DNA of 64,000 nucleotides from a virus. This document shows, piece after piece, positions 15,731-23,629 of this stretch. The stretch is taken from IMG/VR virus record IMGVR_UViG_3300022562_001644, positions 1 through 64,000 of that record; one strand, given 5' to 3'. The notes under the pieces are model-generated. The model searched no databases, was not told where the DNA came from, and saw only the letters and a program-made list of their open reading frames with translations. Every line of letters begins with the position of its first letter. The first letter of the stretch is position 1. Made by a program: the position numbers and the translations under genes.

Positions 15731-15851
15731 GGTCACGGTGGACGATACGTGTCAGCAGCCTGGCTGTGACAGGAAGGCCATGCGCGGGAAATTTTTGTGC
15801 AGCGATCATGAGCCGACTGATCAAATAAAGCGGGTTGCAGACGAGGCTTGA
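15693..15851 (+). CDS. small zinc-finger-like protein, 52 aa
   Basis: The motif CQQPGCDRKAMRGKFLCSDH is a compact C-x4-C...C-x2-H knuckle. ATG 15693 is chosen because the upstream frame is shadow of the previous gene. Possibly nucleic-acid binding. Confidence 0.5.
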   Translation: MPVKHGPKNVPGKVTVDDTCQQPGCDRKAMRGKFLCSDHEPTDQIKRVADEA

Positions 15852-15885
15852 CGAATGCGCGGCAAGAGAGAAGAATGCCACCGCA

Positions 15886-16221
15886 ATGACGATGCCAGTT
15901 CGATTCCAGGTCCTGGAGGTTCTCGGGGCTCAACCTGAGCCGATGTCAGCTCTTGAGCTTGCTCTTATGCTGGACATCGATGTCGTCGAGGTTCAGGGTG
16001 AGCTCGATGCCTTGTTTGTAGGCAGCCAGGTTGAGCGGAGCACTGGTGACGTAGTCTTCTACCGGCTACCGGAGAGAACAGATGAGCGAACCATTCAGCT
16101 ATCCATACCAGATCCCATCGCTGAGGGCTCAAGCCTTGCGAGTCGTGGATGGGGACACCGCGGACCTATTCGTGGACACGGGCTTCCGGGGGTACCACTG
16201 CTTTCGATTCAGATTCCTTGA
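15886..16221 (+). CDS. winged-helix-like regulator candidate
   Basis: VRFQVLEVLGAQPEPMSALELALMLDI followed by VQGELDALFVGSQVER...GDVVFYRLPER fits the helix-turn-helix plus beta-wing order of MarR/LexA-like winged helices. The ORF remains open for 140 nt into the nuclease gene; that tail looks like shadow sequence, so the native C-terminus is uncertain. The start is also uncertain (ATG 15886 or 15892). Confidence 0.45.
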   Translation: MTMPVRFQVLEVLGAQPEPMSALELALMLDIDVVEVQGELDALFVGSQVERSTGDVVFYRLPERTDERTIQLSIPDPIAEGSSLASRGWGHRGPIRGHGLPGVPLLSIQIP

Positions 16222-16489
16222 TATCGATACACCGGAGCTCAACAGTCGCAACGAAGAAGAGCGTGAGAAAGCCAAGGAAGCAAAGGAGCTGGTACAAGAT
16301 CTGCTCGACTGCTTCGAACGAACTACCGTGGTTGACCTCGCTCACTGGCCGCTCCGAATCGAGACGGCGGAGGACCCGGACAACTTCGGTCGGTGGCTTG
16401 CTCGAATATTCTTCACGGATGACGGTGTGGAACGAGGGGTCAATGCTGAGTTGCTGAGCGCTGGGCTGGCGGAGCCGTACAAGCCTTAG
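16082..16489 (+). CDS. staphylococcal-nuclease-like (SNase/TNase) protein
   Basis: ALRVVDGDTADLFVDTGF, FRFLDIDTPEL, FGRWLARIFF and NAELLSAGLAEPYK reproduce the thermonuclease order, with DGDT and DIDTPE providing calcium ligands and the Arg in FGRWLA a catalytic candidate. Family enzymes cut DNA and RNA. The 135-aa length is that of one OB-fold SNase domain. No signal peptide is visible, so it is likely intracellular. Confidence 0.8.
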   Translation: MSEPFSYPYQIPSLRAQALRVVDGDTADLFVDTGFRGYHCFRFRFLDIDTPELNSRNEEEREKAKEAKELVQDLLDCFERTTVVDLAHWPLRIETAEDPDNFGRWLARIFFTDDGVERGVNAELLSAGLAEPYKP

Positions 16490-17013
16490 AGTCCGCAAAG
16501 CGGATCGTTCTCTGGGCAGTGCATCTCAACCCGTTGCTGCTGATACATCTGCGCCTTGTCTAGCTTTTGCGGGACAGGGCGCAGTTTGTTTTCAGAAGAC
16601 TTTGCTTTCGGCTCAGGCGGCCTGGGCATGGCTGACGCAGTCATCCTCTCCGGCTTAGCGGATGGCTGCTCATCGGCGCCCTCTTCACCCTCATCTTCGT
16701 CTTCAGGCTCTACCGATGCCAGGTAGCGACCCTCGTCTCGCATGGCCTCGAGGTAGGTTTCAAGAACAAGGATTCTGTCCTCGCTTTCCCTGAGGAGCTC
16801 TTGAAGCTGGGCGACAGCCGGTGCAAGGGTTTCGTAGCCAGCCTCAGATTTCCTCTCAGCCTGGGACGCGCGATCTCTGATGTCGTAGTACGTCACGGCG
16901 ATGACTGATATTGCACCGCATACGGGGCCTACAATCTTAAGAACCTTGAGGGTGGTTTGAAGCCAGTGCGGCAACTTGTCGATACGCTCTCCCATTCGTC
17001 GATGGTAAGGCAT
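16486..17013 (-). CDS. membrane-anchored coiled-coil protein
   Basis: A 175-aa protein on the strand opposite to its neighbours. One transmembrane helix (about residues 25-43, LKIVGPVCGAISVIAVTYY) is followed by a coiled coil, an acidic stretch (EPEDEDEGEEG) and a Pro/Lys-rich tail ending HCPENDPLCGL. The layout resembles an i-spanin-type lysis protein, but no partner lipoprotein or holin is adjacent. No clear SD. It converges 4 nt into the SNase-like gene. Confidence 0.5.
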   Translation of the reverse strand: MPYHRRMGERIDKLPHWLQTTLKVLKIVGPVCGAISVIAVTYYDIRDRASQAERKSEAGYETLAPAVAQLQELLRESEDRILVLETYLEAMRDEGRYLASVEPEDEDEGEEGADEQPSAKPERMTASAMPRPPEPKAKSSENKLRPVPQKLDKAQMYQQQRVEMHCPENDPLCGL

Positions 17014-17098
17014 CGTGAGGGGTTTGAAATAGAATAAGAAGCATTTGAAATCAAAAAGAAAACAAGGACCAAGAAGGAAAACACAGGGTCAGACTCAA

Positions 17099-17890
17099 AT
17101 GAACTACGCAGAAATAGAGAAGGTTCTCAAAGAGAACGGACAAAACTCGACCATCGAACAGCTTCGGGCCGCGGTAGGGGAGGAGGCAAATGAGCTTAGC
17201 CAGGGCATGAAGAACAAGCTCGACGAGGCAACGGCCGTGGAGCAGGCAAGGGAGTTTTACGCTGAGGACATAACTCGCTGGATGTCGGACAACCTAGAGC
17301 CTGACCCAGAGCTGCTAATCGGGATGAGGGCGCGTTACGCTAAGTCCTGGGCCTTTGCTCAGATCATCAACAACCTGCTGGGAGCCGACGAGGAGGAGCT
17401 CGAGGTGCCGTCGGTGAACGCGGACACCCTGGTTCGGCTGTGCCTGTCCAACGCTGAGATGGGCAGCAAGCTGGTGGAGCTGATTGACTCTCTTCAGCAA
17501 GCGGCACACGCAAACCAGCTGGCGAACGCGGTAGGCATGGCCAACACTGTACTTAATCAGGCCAATGCCCCGAAGCTGGCTCCTGGCGGAAAGCGCAAGC
17601 TGGCCATCTGGGAGCGTGTGGAGTGCCTGGTGGAGGAGCTCCAAGAGCTTCGAGATCGTCCAGGAGCCATCGAGGAGAAGCGCATCTACGACATCCTTTC
17701 GGCGGTCATCAAGACCGGTGCGGCGAATCTTATCTGGATGGCCCAGACGACCCACCAGAGCTATCACACCGAGGATGGTGACTCAGAATCCTGGCGCGAG
17801 TGCAGCAAGGGTGTCTGCGGCTCGATGGAGCACATGCTCGGCCAACTCGGCTTCACGAAAGACATGAAGGAAAGGGTTCGTATTCCATGA
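17099..17890 (+). CDS. hypothetical helical protein, 263 aa
   Basis: Helical throughout, with EKVLKENGQNSTIEQLRAAV at the N-terminus and a Cys-containing C-terminus (WRECSKGVCGSMEHML). ATG 17099 and an upstream TTG at 17045 are both possible starts; neither has a strong SD. The promoter region shared with the divergent gene contains a TAGAAT hexamer (17030-17035). Function unknown. Confidence 0.55.
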   Translation: MNYAEIEKVLKENGQNSTIEQLRAAVGEEANELSQGMKNKLDEATAVEQAREFYAEDITRWMSDNLEPDPELLIGMRARYAKSWAFAQIINNLLGADEEELEVPSVNADTLVRLCLSNAEMGSKLVELIDSLQQAAHANQLANAVGMANTVLNQANAPKLAPGGKRKLAIWERVECLVEELQELRDRPGAIEEKRIYDILSAVIKTGAANLIWMAQTTHQSYHTEDGDSESWRECSKGVCGSMEHMLGQLGFTKDMKERVRIP

Positions 17891-18300
17891 GCTGCACAAG
17901 GCCCCACCAGACGGGGATGGAGAAACAGTGGGAGGAGTGGGTTCTTGCGACGCTGAATTTTCTCCACCGCCAAGACATCCCCTTCTATAAGACGGATGGA
18001 CAGGGAGCGAGGGTAGGCGGAAAAGACCTTGAGATTCCGAAGAGGCTTCGACTGTTAGAGGAAAGGATTGCGTCGGACCAGAGGGTAGCGATGCGGAGAG
18101 CGCAAGACCTGATCAATGAGAGAGCCGACCATCGGTCGACGAAGGACAAGCTAGCCGAGGCCCACCTGATGCTAGGCCGCGTATTCCTTACCTGGATGCA
18201 CGGTAACGATGGAATGGAAAGTGCTGCCGTGATGGAAGATCTCGAACTGTACGTCGAGAAACACCTTCCGCACTTAGTGGAGGAGGAAGCCGATGCCTGA
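17887..18300 (+). CDS. hypothetical helical protein, 137 aa
   Basis: The protein is charged and helical (WEEWVLATLNFLHRQDIPF, KRLRLLEERIASDQRVAMRR). ATG 17887 overlaps the preceding TGA. No domain is recognised; the C-terminal acidic helix overlaps the next start. Confidence 0.5.
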   Translation: MSCTRPHQTGMEKQWEEWVLATLNFLHRQDIPFYKTDGQGARVGGKDLEIPKRLRLLEERIASDQRVAMRRAQDLINERADHRSTKDKLAEAHLMLGRVFLTWMHGNDGMESAAVMEDLELYVEKHLPHLVEEEADA

Positions 18301-18808
18301 TGAATCACCTAACTTCTGTCCGCGCTGTGGGATTCCGTTTGCCTTCGACACCGAGCATCCGACTCCGCAGCATTGCATTGATGCTCTTCGGCTCAGCCTG
18401 AAGCGGCAGACTGAAGCGGCGGAAGGACTCGCCTTCGAGGTGTCGACGCGCATCTTTGCGGTGCTCGAGGGCCTTGCGAATGATCCGAGCGTGGCTGGCA
18501 TCGAGTACTCGATGTTCAACGGTCACACCGGGGAGCGCGTTCTCCTGAACAAGGGTCAGGTAAGCGGCGTCATGACGGCCATCTTCCGCGAGTATCAGAA
18601 GCAAGGGGATTGGTCCCCGATGCGTGACTTGAAGGAGAATAATAGAAGCACTCGGAAGACGGCCTACGATCTTCTGAGAATGCTCACTCTGATTGTTGAT
18701 GGCAATACCGGGAAAACGAAGCTTCAGTCTGAGCACCTAGCCATGGCAGACAGCGTAATCGAGCAAGCTATTGAGCTTGGGGTAAATCGATACGATCAGG
18801 ATTCCTGA
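18293..18808 (+). CDS. zinc-ribbon-headed hypothetical protein, 171 aa
   Basis: The N-terminal FCPRCGIPFAF...PQHCIDAL supplies a CxxC plus a Cys/His that may complete a zinc site. The remainder is helical with AVLEGLANDPSVAGIEYSMF. SD AGGAGG upstream. The 3' end overlaps the convergent metallopeptidase-like gene by 41 bp. Confidence 0.5.
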   Translation: MPDESPNFCPRCGIPFAFDTEHPTPQHCIDALRLSLKRQTEAAEGLAFEVSTRIFAVLEGLANDPSVAGIEYSMFNGHTGERVLLNKGQVSGVMTAIFREYQKQGDWSPMRDLKENNRSTRKTAYDLLRMLTLIVDGNTGKTKLQSEHLAMADSVIEQAIELGVNRYDQDS

Positions 18809-19352
18809 TCTCGCCGGCATTGATCTTGCGCATGGTGTCCATAGCCCATGCGTAAGCCGCCTTCTTTCTCCACATCCACAGGTACGTCGAGGTGCCGAAT
18901 GTCTTGGCCAGCCAAGTTGCCAGGCGCTCCATCTCCTGGTCGGCGAAGTCGCCGTTGAGCTCGTGGAGCACCAGTAGAGTCTCGGTGTATCCCTCACGCT
19001 CGAACTTAGCTCGGAAGGTCAAGATGACGGGCAGAACGAGCATGTAGCAGAGCGCCATGAGGAGATGGTTGAGGGGCCAGGCCCATCGACCCAGCGGCCA
19101 GCAGTGGAACTGGTCGATGTGCTTCCTCTCGTGGCGGAGTGTCTTGTACTTCTGGTCGGGTGTTTTCTCGTCCCAGGTTTCGCCGACGTACATTGTAGAG
19201 AAAATGGTTGTTGTGAAGGTCCGGTAACTGTTCCCGGTGACCTTTTTGAGGATCCTGAACGGCAGTCGTAGCCAGGACTTGTCGCGCTCCTTCAGGGTGA
19301 AGCGTGGGTACTCGTCGCGAGTCTTCTTGAGTAGCAGTTCGTATCGGTTCAT
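18768..19352 (-). CDS. HExxH zincin-like membrane-associated protein
   Basis: A 194-aa protein with LRHERKHIDQFH (HExxH) and, after a hydrophobic stretch (LLMALCYMLVLPVIL), FEREGYTETL, whose Glu could be the third zinc ligand of a gluzincin. The arrangement resembles M48-like phage proteins of unknown substrate. ATG 19352 follows GGGAGG; longer frames lack support. It stands alone on the minus strand within plus-strand early genes. Confidence 0.6.
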   Translation of the reverse strand: MNRYELLLKKTRDEYPRFTLKERDKSWLRLPFRILKKVTGNSYRTFTTTIFSTMYVGETWDEKTPDQKYKTLRHERKHIDQFHCWPLGRWAWPLNHLLMALCYMLVLPVILTFRAKFEREGYTETLLVLHELNGDFADQEMERLATWLAKTFGTSTYLWMWRKKAAYAWAMDTMRKINAGEIRNPDRIDLPQAQ

Positions 19353-19401
19353 CGGTTCCTCCCTGTGGATGATGGCACAAGGGGTTTGACGGAGGGTTAT
19401 T

Positions 19402-19761
19402 GTGTTTGACGAAAACGAAAAAAGCATGTCAGCCAAGCAAGCTGAGAAGATGAGGAGGGATTCCACGCTATTCGAGATTGCTCACGAAAAGGCCGTCAGG
19501 GGCTGCATAGGGTGGCTGGCGAGATACTTCATGATTCGCCATTATCGAGACAGGGCTATTCGATCTCGGGGCGACACCGTACTTTACTTGCAGGGACTCC
19601 TCGAGAGGTGTCATGCGATGGTCGAGAGAAAGCTCGATTCAGCGTATGCAATGGCACGAGCGATGGATGGATGTCAGATGGCCGCCCGGATCTACGAAGA
19701 GGAGGTCGACGAATACGGCTGGGCCGTATCAGAAGGGGGTTCGCATGACAACGGGCATTGA
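19402..19761 (+). CDS. hypothetical helical protein, 119 aa
   Basis: GTG 19402 has GGAGGG 5 nt upstream. The protein is helical and charged, with CIGWLARYFMIRHYRDR and LERCHAMVERKLDSAYAMAR. No family is recognised. It is divergent from the zincin-like gene with a 49-nt gap. Confidence 0.5.
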   Translation: MFDENEKSMSAKQAEKMRRDSTLFEIAHEKAVRGCIGWLARYFMIRHYRDRAIRSRGDTVLYLQGLLERCHAMVERKLDSAYAMARAMDGCQMAARIYEEEVDEYGWAVSEGGSHDNGH

Positions 19762-20656
19762 GTGGACAGATGAGGTTTGGAATCCAGTAAGGGGATGTTC
19801 CATCGTTAGCGAAGGTTGTCGAAATTGCTACGCGATGAAATTCGCAGGCAGATTCAGCAACCCAGGCATGCCCTATGAGGGGCTTATCAGATGGACGCCA
19901 ACCGGAGCGAAATGGAATGGTACTGTGCGGCTGGTCGAGGAAAAGCTCCAGGAGCCATACAAGTGGAGGACGCCTCGGCGCGTATTCGTGAACTCGATGA
20001 GCGATTTGTTTCACGAAGAGATTCCAGATCAGTACATCGCCGACGTCTTTGCTGTGATGGGGGAATGTGAAAAACACACCTTCCAGGTTCTCACGAAGCG
20101 GGCCGACAGAATGGAGGAGTGGTTTAATAGCTGGTTTGCCGGTGAGACGGCGAGCTATCTCGAGGATCATGACTTTGAGTGGCCACCTCCAAATGTTTGG
20201 ATTGGCGTGAGCTGCGAAAATCAGCAGGCCGTCATGGATAGAGTTCCACCCCTGCTTGCTTCTCCCGCTGCTGTCAAGTTCATTTCCGCGGAACCTCTCA
20301 TTGGAGAGATTGACCTGATGTCTGTAGAGTGCCCGCTCTATCGCAGCAAATTTGCTGACGGACGATGTTCCCTGTGCGGAAACGGCCAAAGTGTCATCGA
20401 GGGAACATGCATCGATGGATATTTCAATGCGTTAGAGGAGGGTATCGACTGGGTGATTGTTGGGTGCGAAACTGGCAATCGCTCATCGGTCAGGGAGATG
20501 GATGAGAGCTGGGTAAGGCTTCTGAGAGACCAGTGTGTTGCGAACGGTACTGCGTTCTTCTACAAACAGGCCCTCAGTGGACAAGGGAAGAAGATTTCCC
20601 TACCCGCACTAGACGGACAGCAATGGAAAGAATATCCGAATGAGCCAAGAAGATGA
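19745..20656 (+). CDS. phage Gp37/Gp68 family (DUF5131) radical-SAM-like protein
   Basis: The 303-aa protein opens IEWTDEVWNPVRGCSIVSEGCRNCYA, with Cys18, Cys25 and Cys28 in the conserved C-x6-C-x2-C of the Gp37/Gp68 family, related to radical-SAM proteins that bind 4Fe-4S. VFVNSMSDLFHE, FQVLTKRADRM, WIGVSCENQ, FISAEPLIG and VIVGCETG are further family hallmarks. The substrate is unknown. ATG 19745 is chosen because the upstream frame is shadow. Confidence 0.85.
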   Translation: MTTGIEWTDEVWNPVRGCSIVSEGCRNCYAMKFAGRFSNPGMPYEGLIRWTPTGAKWNGTVRLVEEKLQEPYKWRTPRRVFVNSMSDLFHEEIPDQYIADVFAVMGECEKHTFQVLTKRADRMEEWFNSWFAGETASYLEDHDFEWPPPNVWIGVSCENQQAVMDRVPPLLASPAAVKFISAEPLIGEIDLMSVECPLYRSKFADGRCSLCGNGQSVIEGTCIDGYFNALEEGIDWVIVGCETGNRSSVREMDESWVRLLRDQCVANGTAFFYKQALSGQGKKISLPALDGQQWKEYPNEPRR

Positions 20657-21083
20657 TGACTACACCGCTCCGTTTTACAGCGAGACAACAGCCGAGGTTT
20701 ATCGGAAAGGCCAGCTTCTTGCGGACAAGAAGTACGACATCAAGTGTCGTGTTGAGGAGTTCTTGAATGAACTACGGGAGATCTATCCAGAAGATGAAAG
20801 ACTGATTCACTGGGAGCTCTACGGCAAGGCGCAGTCCTTGTTGTCAGAGATGGAGAGGAAGAAGCGTGAAGAGCGAGAAGGGAAGGAGCAAAATGGACGT
20901 CCCGGTTGGACTGATCGTGGAATCGAGGGAAGTGGTCGCGGAGTACGAGGAGGCGGTAACGGAGTACATCAAGGCGTGCGAGCTGACGCTGGAGCAGAAG
21001 AAGGTGGTGGATCACGCGAACAGGAAGATGGCGGCGATGAAGCTGCCGCTGCACGGGAACAATCTCGAGCGGTGGGACAGTGA
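20640..21083 (+). CDS. hypothetical protein with long 3' overlap
   Basis: The first ~85 residues (RVEEFLNELREIYPEDERLIHWELYG, EMERKKREERE) look genuine and helical. The last ~60 residues, Gly/Ala/Arg-rich, overlap the next gene in another phase and look like shadow. Function unknown. Confidence 0.45.
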   Translation: MSQEDDDYTAPFYSETTAEVYRKGQLLADKKYDIKCRVEEFLNELREIYPEDERLIHWELYGKAQSLLSEMERKKREEREGKEQNGRPGWTDRGIEGSGRGVRGGGNGVHQGVRADAGAEEGGGSREQEDGGDEAAAAREQSRAVGQ

Positions 21084-21237
21084 GGCGGCTGAAGAGTTCT
21101 CCTGTCAGCTGGACCTGCTAGCGTCCGCACACAAGGAACAGGCCGAGCGAATTCACAGCCAGGTGAGGGCGCTCCGCCGGATGAATAGGGCTATTGCACT
21201 GGTAACAAAGGAGGCGAAACCAGATGAGAACCGTTGA
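20893..21237 (+). CDS. hypothetical helical protein, 114 aa
   Basis: ATG 20893 is preceded by AAGGAG at 5-nt spacing. A helical coiled-coil-type protein (VVAEYEEAVTEYIKACELTLEQKK; QVRALRRMNRAIALVTKE). No family is recognised. It overlaps the thymidylate kinase start by 14 nt. Confidence 0.55.
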   Translation: MDVPVGLIVESREVVAEYEEAVTEYIKACELTLEQKKVVDHANRKMAAMKLPLHGNNLERWDSEAAEEFSCQLDLLASAHKEQAERIHSQVRALRRMNRAIALVTKEAKPDENR

Positions 21238-21844
21238 GCATCCACCCGGTAAATACATCTGCATTGAGGGAGGGGATGGCACCGGTAAATCGACGCTATG
21301 CGCCGAGCTGGTACGACGCCTGGGCGAGAAGGCTATGCCGATTCGTTTTCCTTCGGATGGGATTGTTGGGTCGGTGATTCGCAAAGCGCTCATGGGGGAG
21401 ATCGAGCTGGACAGCAAGGCGTTCCTCTACCTGTTCGGGGCCGACGGCCTTCAGGAGGAAGGGCGAATCAGGGAGGCTCTTGAGTTCGAGGGTCGCCATG
21501 TCATCTGCGACAGGCACCCGACGCTGTCTGGGAGAGCCTTCCAGCCAGAGCACCATCCCAAGGCGCACATCGAGGCGGTCTACGACTCGGCCACAGCGGA
21601 CGGGGTATCAAACCCCGACTTCCTGTTTGTCCTCGACGTTCCGGTGGGGGAGGCTATCCGGAGAATCGGAGAACGGAAGAAGTATGCCGACGTGGTCTTC
21701 GAGAAGCTCGATCCTGCACACATCTACAAGCTCAAGTGTCGGTACCTGGAGATCGCAGAGGGCTTTGGAGGGGTTGTCCTCGATGCCACTGAGACCACCG
21801 AGGAGCTCGCCAACATCATCATGGAGAAGGCAGGGCTTCAATGA
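21224..21844 (+). CDS. tmk: thymidylate kinase
   Basis: The 206-aa protein has CIEGGDGTGKST (P-loop), RFPSDG in the dTMP-binding region, VICDRH (DRx Asp-Arg pair) and a LID-like stretch (RIGERKKYADVVFEK). Length and motif order match bacterial and viral Tmk, which phosphorylates dTMP to dTDP. It likely boosts dTTP supply for replication. AAAGGAGG precedes ATG 21224. Confidence 0.85.
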   Translation: MRTVEHPPGKYICIEGGDGTGKSTLCAELVRRLGEKAMPIRFPSDGIVGSVIRKALMGEIELDSKAFLYLFGADGLQEEGRIREALEFEGRHVICDRHPTLSGRAFQPEHHPKAHIEAVYDSATADGVSNPDFLFVLDVPVGEAIRRIGERKKYADVVFEKLDPAHIYKLKCRYLEIAEGFGGVVLDATETTEELANIIMEKAGLQ

Positions 21845-21969
21845 TCGAGATCTGCAGCAAGCGCCGAACCATCGAGCGCCGGCGGTGGCCGTTGACCAGA
21901 ACTGGCAATATCGCGCTCGCCGGTCTAGCCGCAGTCGCCATGGCAGTCACCGCCCTCCTGTTCCGTTGA
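21841..21969 (+). CDS. small membrane protein, 42 aa
   Basis: An Arg-rich N-terminus (SKRRTIERRRWPLTR) is followed by one hydrophobic helix (NIALAGLAAVAMAVTALLF). ATG 21841 overlaps the tmk stop. A single-span, N-inside protein; role unknown. Confidence 0.5.
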   Translation: MIEICSKRRTIERRRWPLTRTGNIALAGLAAVAMAVTALLFR

Positions 21970-21994
21970 CACGATGATGCGATGGTGATAGGCA
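21966..21994 (+). promoter_or_regulatory. candidate promoter TTGACA-17-TAGGCA
   Basis: TTGACA (21966-21971) is a perfect -35. Seventeen nt later TAGGCA (21989-21994) is a weak -10 that ends 4 nt before ATG 21999. It shares the leaderless layout of other promoters here, but the -10 match is poor. Confidence 0.35.
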
Positions 21995-21998
21995 TCAA

Positions 21999-22193
21999 AT
22001 GATGGCGGGTAACAAAAGATCAGATGATCAAAGCGAGCCGACGAGAAATTTGCACATCAGCGTCCCGGAGAGTTTCCACAGGCGGGTGAAGCTAATGTGC
22101 GCTTTCACTGACAAAACGCTCAAGGACTATTCCATCGAGGCCATCGAGGAAAGGGTCAAGCGTGACGAAGCGGAGCTGAAGAAGTCTAGATGA
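21999..22193 (+). CDS. ribbon-helix-helix DNA-binding protein
   Basis: A 64-aa protein. NLHISVPESFHRRVKLMCAF then TLKDYSIEAIEERV gives the beta strand plus two helices of Arc/MetJ-type repressors; a basic, disordered N-terminal arm precedes them. Likely a dimeric transcription regulator. ATG 21999 or 22002 can serve as start. Confidence 0.7.
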   Translation: MMAGNKRSDDQSEPTRNLHISVPESFHRRVKLMCAFTDKTLKDYSIEAIEERVKRDEAELKKSR

Positions 22194-22705
22194 GGTGCGT
22201 TCGATGTGACTCAGAAAGACTCTTCCAGTTCGAGGCTGCCGCGGCACCACGCGAGCGACCTGGTCCGGAAGAGCTCCCGTCGGTCTGCCGGTCTTGCGGG
22301 CTAATATCGGTTGGCGGAAAGGAGCTAAGACTGCCTGCCGAGATCGAGCAGGCCGCTAAGACGTTAGCCGAGGCGGCCCAAGAGGCGGCGAGTAATGGGC
22401 GGTCTGAGATGGAGGCCATGGATCCCACGGCTGCCATCGAGGGCTACATGTCGAAATTCTATCAGCGAGCCTATCTGGATGGGTTCGTTAGGTGCCTGGC
22501 TTTTTTCAGGCACAATGCGAAGGAGGGGCGAATCAGAAGAATGCGTGAGCTGTGGGGGGAGGGGAAGCCAGTTGGAGGATCCACGTCATCTGACGGCATG
22601 CTGAGTGGGATGATGTGGCCCATGGAGGCGTATACTGAGTTTGAGCAATTGCTTCACCTCAGTGTCGCGCCAGGAGAATCTGATGTCCCGAGTACTTCGA
22701 ACTAG
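22190..22705 (+). CDS. zinc-ribbon-headed hypothetical protein, 171 aa
   Basis: MRCVRCDSERLFQFE...SVCRSCGLISVGGKEL is a clear two-knuckle zinc ribbon at residues 3-45, followed by a long helical region. Function unknown. The ATG overlaps the RHH gene's stop. Confidence 0.55.
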   Translation: MRCVRCDSERLFQFEAAAAPRERPGPEELPSVCRSCGLISVGGKELRLPAEIEQAAKTLAEAAQEAASNGRSEMEAMDPTAAIEGYMSKFYQRAYLDGFVRCLAFFRHNAKEGRIRRMRELWGEGKPVGGSTSSDGMLSGMMWPMEAYTEFEQLLHLSVAPGESDVPSTSN

Positions 22706-22889
22706 CATACGACCAGGACGAAGCGTCCCTCATACATGCAGAGATAGGCGTGGCAAGAGAGTAACAAGAAACGGAATCGCAGGCCGGCATTGTCGAGAAT
22801 GCGACACCTACATCGTTTACGTTTGGGATAACACGCCCAAGCCTAAGCCGAAGACCAAACGAAGAATCAGGAGAAAACGAAATGGCTAG
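22683..22889 (+). CDS. small basic Cys/His protein, 68 aa
   Basis: Contains HTCRDRRGKRVTRN...HCRECDTYIVYVW and a strongly basic tail (KPKPKTKRRIRRKRNG). A zinc knuckle plus Lys/Arg tail suggests nucleic-acid binding. AGGAG precedes ATG 22683. Confidence 0.55.
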   Translation: MSRVLRTSIRPGRSVPHTCRDRRGKRVTRNGIAGRHCRECDTYIVYVWDNTPKPKPKTKRRIRRKRNG

Positions 22890-23220
22890 AAAAATTGTGA
22901 CCATGGTCATCTGCGATCGCTGTAGCAAAGAGTACGAGGAGTCGGGTGAGCCCAGGGATTCGGATGGCAAGCCTCTGCTTTACTTGGAGCAGAAGGGTCA
23001 TCCGCCAACCAAGCTGGAAGACCTCTGCCCCCGCTGCGACGGCCGTGTAGCAAGTCTTTGCGAGCAGATTCGGTTGGACAAGGATGACGACAAGGGGTCT
23101 GATTCTGGCGCCAAGAAGGACAAGAAGCCTGAGGCGAAGAAGGAAAAGAAAGACAAGAAGGGTGGCGAAAAGAAAGAGCCGCCGACCGACAACAATGGCT
23201 CAGATGACGAGCCTCTCTAG
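22882..23220 (+). CDS. zinc-ribbon protein with Lys/Glu-rich tail
   Basis: VICDRCSKEYEESGE...LCPRCDGRV is a zinc ribbon (CxxC x2). From about residue 66 the sequence is a low-complexity KKDKKPEAKKEKKDKKGG-type stretch ending in acidic residues. The tail's Lys clusters contrast with the Asp-rich protein encoded next. Function unknown. Confidence 0.6.
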   Translation: MARKIVTMVICDRCSKEYEESGEPRDSDGKPLLYLEQKGHPPTKLEDLCPRCDGRVASLCEQIRLDKDDDKGSDSGAKKDKKPEAKKEKKDKKGGEKKEPPTDNNGSDDEPL

Positions 23221-23229
23221 GAGACAAAG

Positions 23230-23505
23230 ATGAGCATGGATGACCTGATTCAAGGGCCCGGAGACGAGGATGAGGACGAGCTTGATGAGGACGAGCTCGA
23301 GGACGAAGACTCCGACGACGAAGACTCCGACGACGAGAATGACTACGACGACGACGCTGACTACGACGATGACAGCGATGACGACGACGATTCGGATGAC
23401 ACTGACTACGATGACGACACCGACGACATGCCGGACTATGACATGAGCGGCGATGGCGACTACTACGAGCCAGGCGATGTAGGCGGAGATCTTGGCGAAG
23501 ACTGA
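23230..23505 (+). CDS. extremely acidic Asp-rich protein, 91 aa
   Basis: More than half of the residues are Asp or Glu (for example DDDADYDDDSDDDDDSDD), with interspersed Tyr and Ser and almost no basic residues. Such composition is seen in DNA-mimic inhibitors and histone-like buffers, but no fold can be inferred. SD AGGAG sits before ATG 23230. The following 124 nt contain a strong terminator. Confidence 0.6.
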   Translation: MSMDDLIQGPGDEDEDELDEDELEDEDSDDEDSDDENDYDDDADYDDDSDDDDDSDDTDYDDDTDDMPDYDMSGDGDYYEPGDVGGDLGED

Positions 23506-23565
23506 TTCTTAATGCCGTTGATGGGCATGCAAGAAAGGTAGGCAGATCCGACGAGATCTCCACCG

Positions 23566-23595
23566 GAGGGGCGCAAAAGTCGCCCCTCTTTTTTT
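23566..23595 (+). terminator. intrinsic terminator
   Basis: GAGGGGCG (23566-23573) and CGCCCCTC (23581-23588) form an 8-bp GC-rich stem with a 7-nt loop, followed by seven T. It ends the operon whose last gene is the Asp-rich protein. Confidence 0.9.
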
Positions 23596-23629
23596 AGCCT
23601 GTTGACATTCACACGGGGTATGAGCGAGT

